Shown piece after piece: positions 63,131 to 64,000 of a stretch of 64,000 bases of DNA; within the stretch, counting starts at the first letter, position 1; every line of letters starts with the position of its first letter. The DNA lies in assembly GCF_004209755.1 (NCBI RefSeq), contig NZ_CP035913.1, forward strand, positions 7,006,001-7,070,000, read 5' to 3'. This DNA is from Pseudoduganella lutea. GTDB lineage: Bacteria; Pseudomonadota; Gammaproteobacteria; Burkholderiales; Burkholderiaceae_D. The notes below the pieces were generated by a model, which was given only the letters and a program-made list of their open reading frames with translations, did no database searches and was not told the DNA's origin. Position numbers and translations under genes: made by a program.

Positions 63131-63621
63131 CCCCACCACGTTTTCAGTCACGTTTCCGCCCGCCCGCCCGCCAACGCGGCTTCGGCTATATCGCGGCGCT
63201 CCTCATCGTCGTCGCGCTGGGTGGCCTGTCCCTGGCGGTCATGCGCATCAACAATACCCAGCAGGTCACCGGCATGATGGACCTGCAATCGGCGCATGCC
63301 GACCAGGCCGCGCGCGCGGGCATCGAATGGGGCCTGTACCGGGCGCTGGTCAGTGACACCTGCGCGGCGGGCGTGATCGACCTGACCGGCGTGGCGGGGT
63401 TCCGCGCCGCCGTGACGTGCGAGCGCAGGGTCTTCAGCGAAGGGGAAACGGCGGCCGGCGAGCCAATCTTGAAGAACCTGTACCGGATCACGGCGACGGC
63501 CTGCAACGCCGCTACCTGTCCGGGCAACGCGGCGGCCGTGGCGACACCGGGCTACGTGGAACGAAAAAGGTCCGCCGCGGCATGTGCCGTGGCGGACCCC
63601 GTCAGGAGTGCCTGCTATTGA
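63127..63621 (+). CDS. mshP: MSHA biogenesis protein MshP-like
   Basis: The 164-residue protein has a positively charged N-terminus and a hydrophobic prepilin-like helix (GFGYIAALLIVVALGGLSLA), then a Cys-containing globular part. It lacks the Glu5-type GFTLVE signature, as PilX/MshP proteins often do. After GYVER the remaining 18 residues are encoded by the terminator inverted repeat at 63569-63598, so the natural C-terminus may be shorter. Confidence 0.8.
   Translation: MTPPRFQSRFRPPARQRGFGYIAALLIVVALGGLSLAVMRINNTQQVTGMMDLQSAHADQAARAGIEWGLYRALVSDTCAAGVIDLTGVAGFRAAVTCERRVFSEGETAAGEPILKNLYRITATACNAATCPGNAAAVATPGYVERKRSAAACAVADPVRSACY
63564..63598 (-). terminator. intrinsic terminator for the mshA-like gene
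   Basis: GGTCCGCCGCGGCA and TGCCGTGGCGGACC form a 14-bp stem with one G-T mismatch position and a two-base loop. On the minus strand it is followed by five Ts. It lies 38 bases past the pilin stop and inside the 3' end of the mshP frame. Confidence 0.88.
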
Positions 63622-63635
63622 GCAGGCGTTTGCAA

Positions 63636-64000
63636 TCAGCAGCCGGTGGCGGCCGGAACTGCCGTGATGACCGGCGGGGCAGACGTCGTCGCCGCCGTGT
63701 ACTTGATGAAGCACGTTGCCGCGGTGGCGGTGCCCTGCACGCTCTTCGGCACGACAGCGATCTCGGTGCTGCTGGTGACAGGGCCGGTCGTACCGGCGGT
63801 ACTATTGCCTGGGTTGACCACGACGAAATCCTCGTTCAGGCCGGCCGCGGTGATGAAAGCCGTGCTGGCGGCGGGGTAGCCGTTTTCAATGCCGACAGTC
63901 GTATTCTCGGCTGCATAGGTAGTGCCGCCCTTCACCAGGAACTGGCCGCGACCCAGCGAACTGGCCGCGGCGATCGCGCCACGTGCGCCGCCCAGTGCAG
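63636..64000 (-). CDS. mshA: MSHA major pilin MshA-like, 5' end off the window
   Basis: The frame is open to the right edge (about 120 codons visible), so the prepilin signal lies outside. The visible part starts ALGGARGAIAAASSLGRGQF, which is the alpha1-C region of MSHA pilins, and ends with a Cys-bounded loop (TCFIKYTAAT to ATGC) typical of type IV pilin C-termini. Thr/Ala-rich sequence with DFVVVNPGNSTAGTTGPVTS fits a surface pilin. It is transcribed convergently to the minor-pilin operon. Confidence 0.82.
   Translation of the reverse strand, partial: ALGGARGAIAAASSLGRGQFLVKGGTTYAAENTTVGIENGYPAASTAFITAAGLNEDFVVVNPGNSTAGTTGPVTSSTEIAVVPKSVQGTATAATCFIKYTAATTSAPPVITAVPAATGC

Overview
The window is high-GC DNA from a betaproteobacterium, most likely the Oxalobacteraceae (Massilia, Duganella or Pseudoduganella type). 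Signs of this are class I PHA synthase next to PhaR, a PEP-CTERM protein, plant cell-wall enzymes (pectate lyase, GH43), a MSHA-type pilus locus, and intergenic palindromes built on GTC(A/G)GAC. The taxonomic call is inference from gene content. No tRNA, rRNA, CRISPR array or insertion sequence was seen.

Layout. 1-1130: the end of a RES/Xre toxin-antitoxin pair. 1187-10289: small accessory genes (DUF2288, DUF817, acyltransferase, two coupled GNATs, a Sel1 protein coupled to a CpdB-type phosphoesterase, a PEP-CTERM protein, a PL10 pectate lyase). 10385-13729: prfB (with its programmed frameshift), a HAD phosphatase and lysS. 13919-15610: a GH43 enzyme behind a LacI-type operator. 15785-20441: ppnN, a POT peptide transporter and glpD. 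20887-30424: penicillin-binding protein 1A, a PP2C phosphatase, a TPR-methyltransferase, mfd and serB. 30434-38026: CoA-transferase, TspO, cytochrome c, small proteins, a di-haem cytochrome, a cystathionine beta-lyase type enzyme and rimO. 38191-42330: a sugar ABC transporter operon with another LacI-type operator upstream. 42725-45278: phaR and phaC. 45570-48350: pgeF, rluD, bamD. 48571-52013: yaaA, a PIN protein, an aminotransferase and a degenerate HD-GYP protein. 52151-64000: the MSHA-like pilus locus.

The pilus locus is the main system. A tightly overlapping leftward operon (mshI, a PilN-like gene, mshJ, K, L, M, N) encodes the assembly platform, secretin, ATPase and TPR protein. Diverging from it is a rightward operon with an MshQ-like DUF6701 protein and minor pilins (mshC-, D-, O- and P-like). 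The MshA-like major pilin is convergent to these and runs off the right edge. The order differs from the Vibrio arrangement, and mshE, mshG and mshF are not in the window.

Six conserved genes (ppnN, the POT transporter, the TPR-methyltransferase, a small protein at 32740, rimO, the mshC-like pilin) are each broken by what looks like one missing base, mostly in short homopolymer runs. This pattern points to sequencing or assembly error rather than six pseudogenes. They are annotated as full-length genes with the break position stated.
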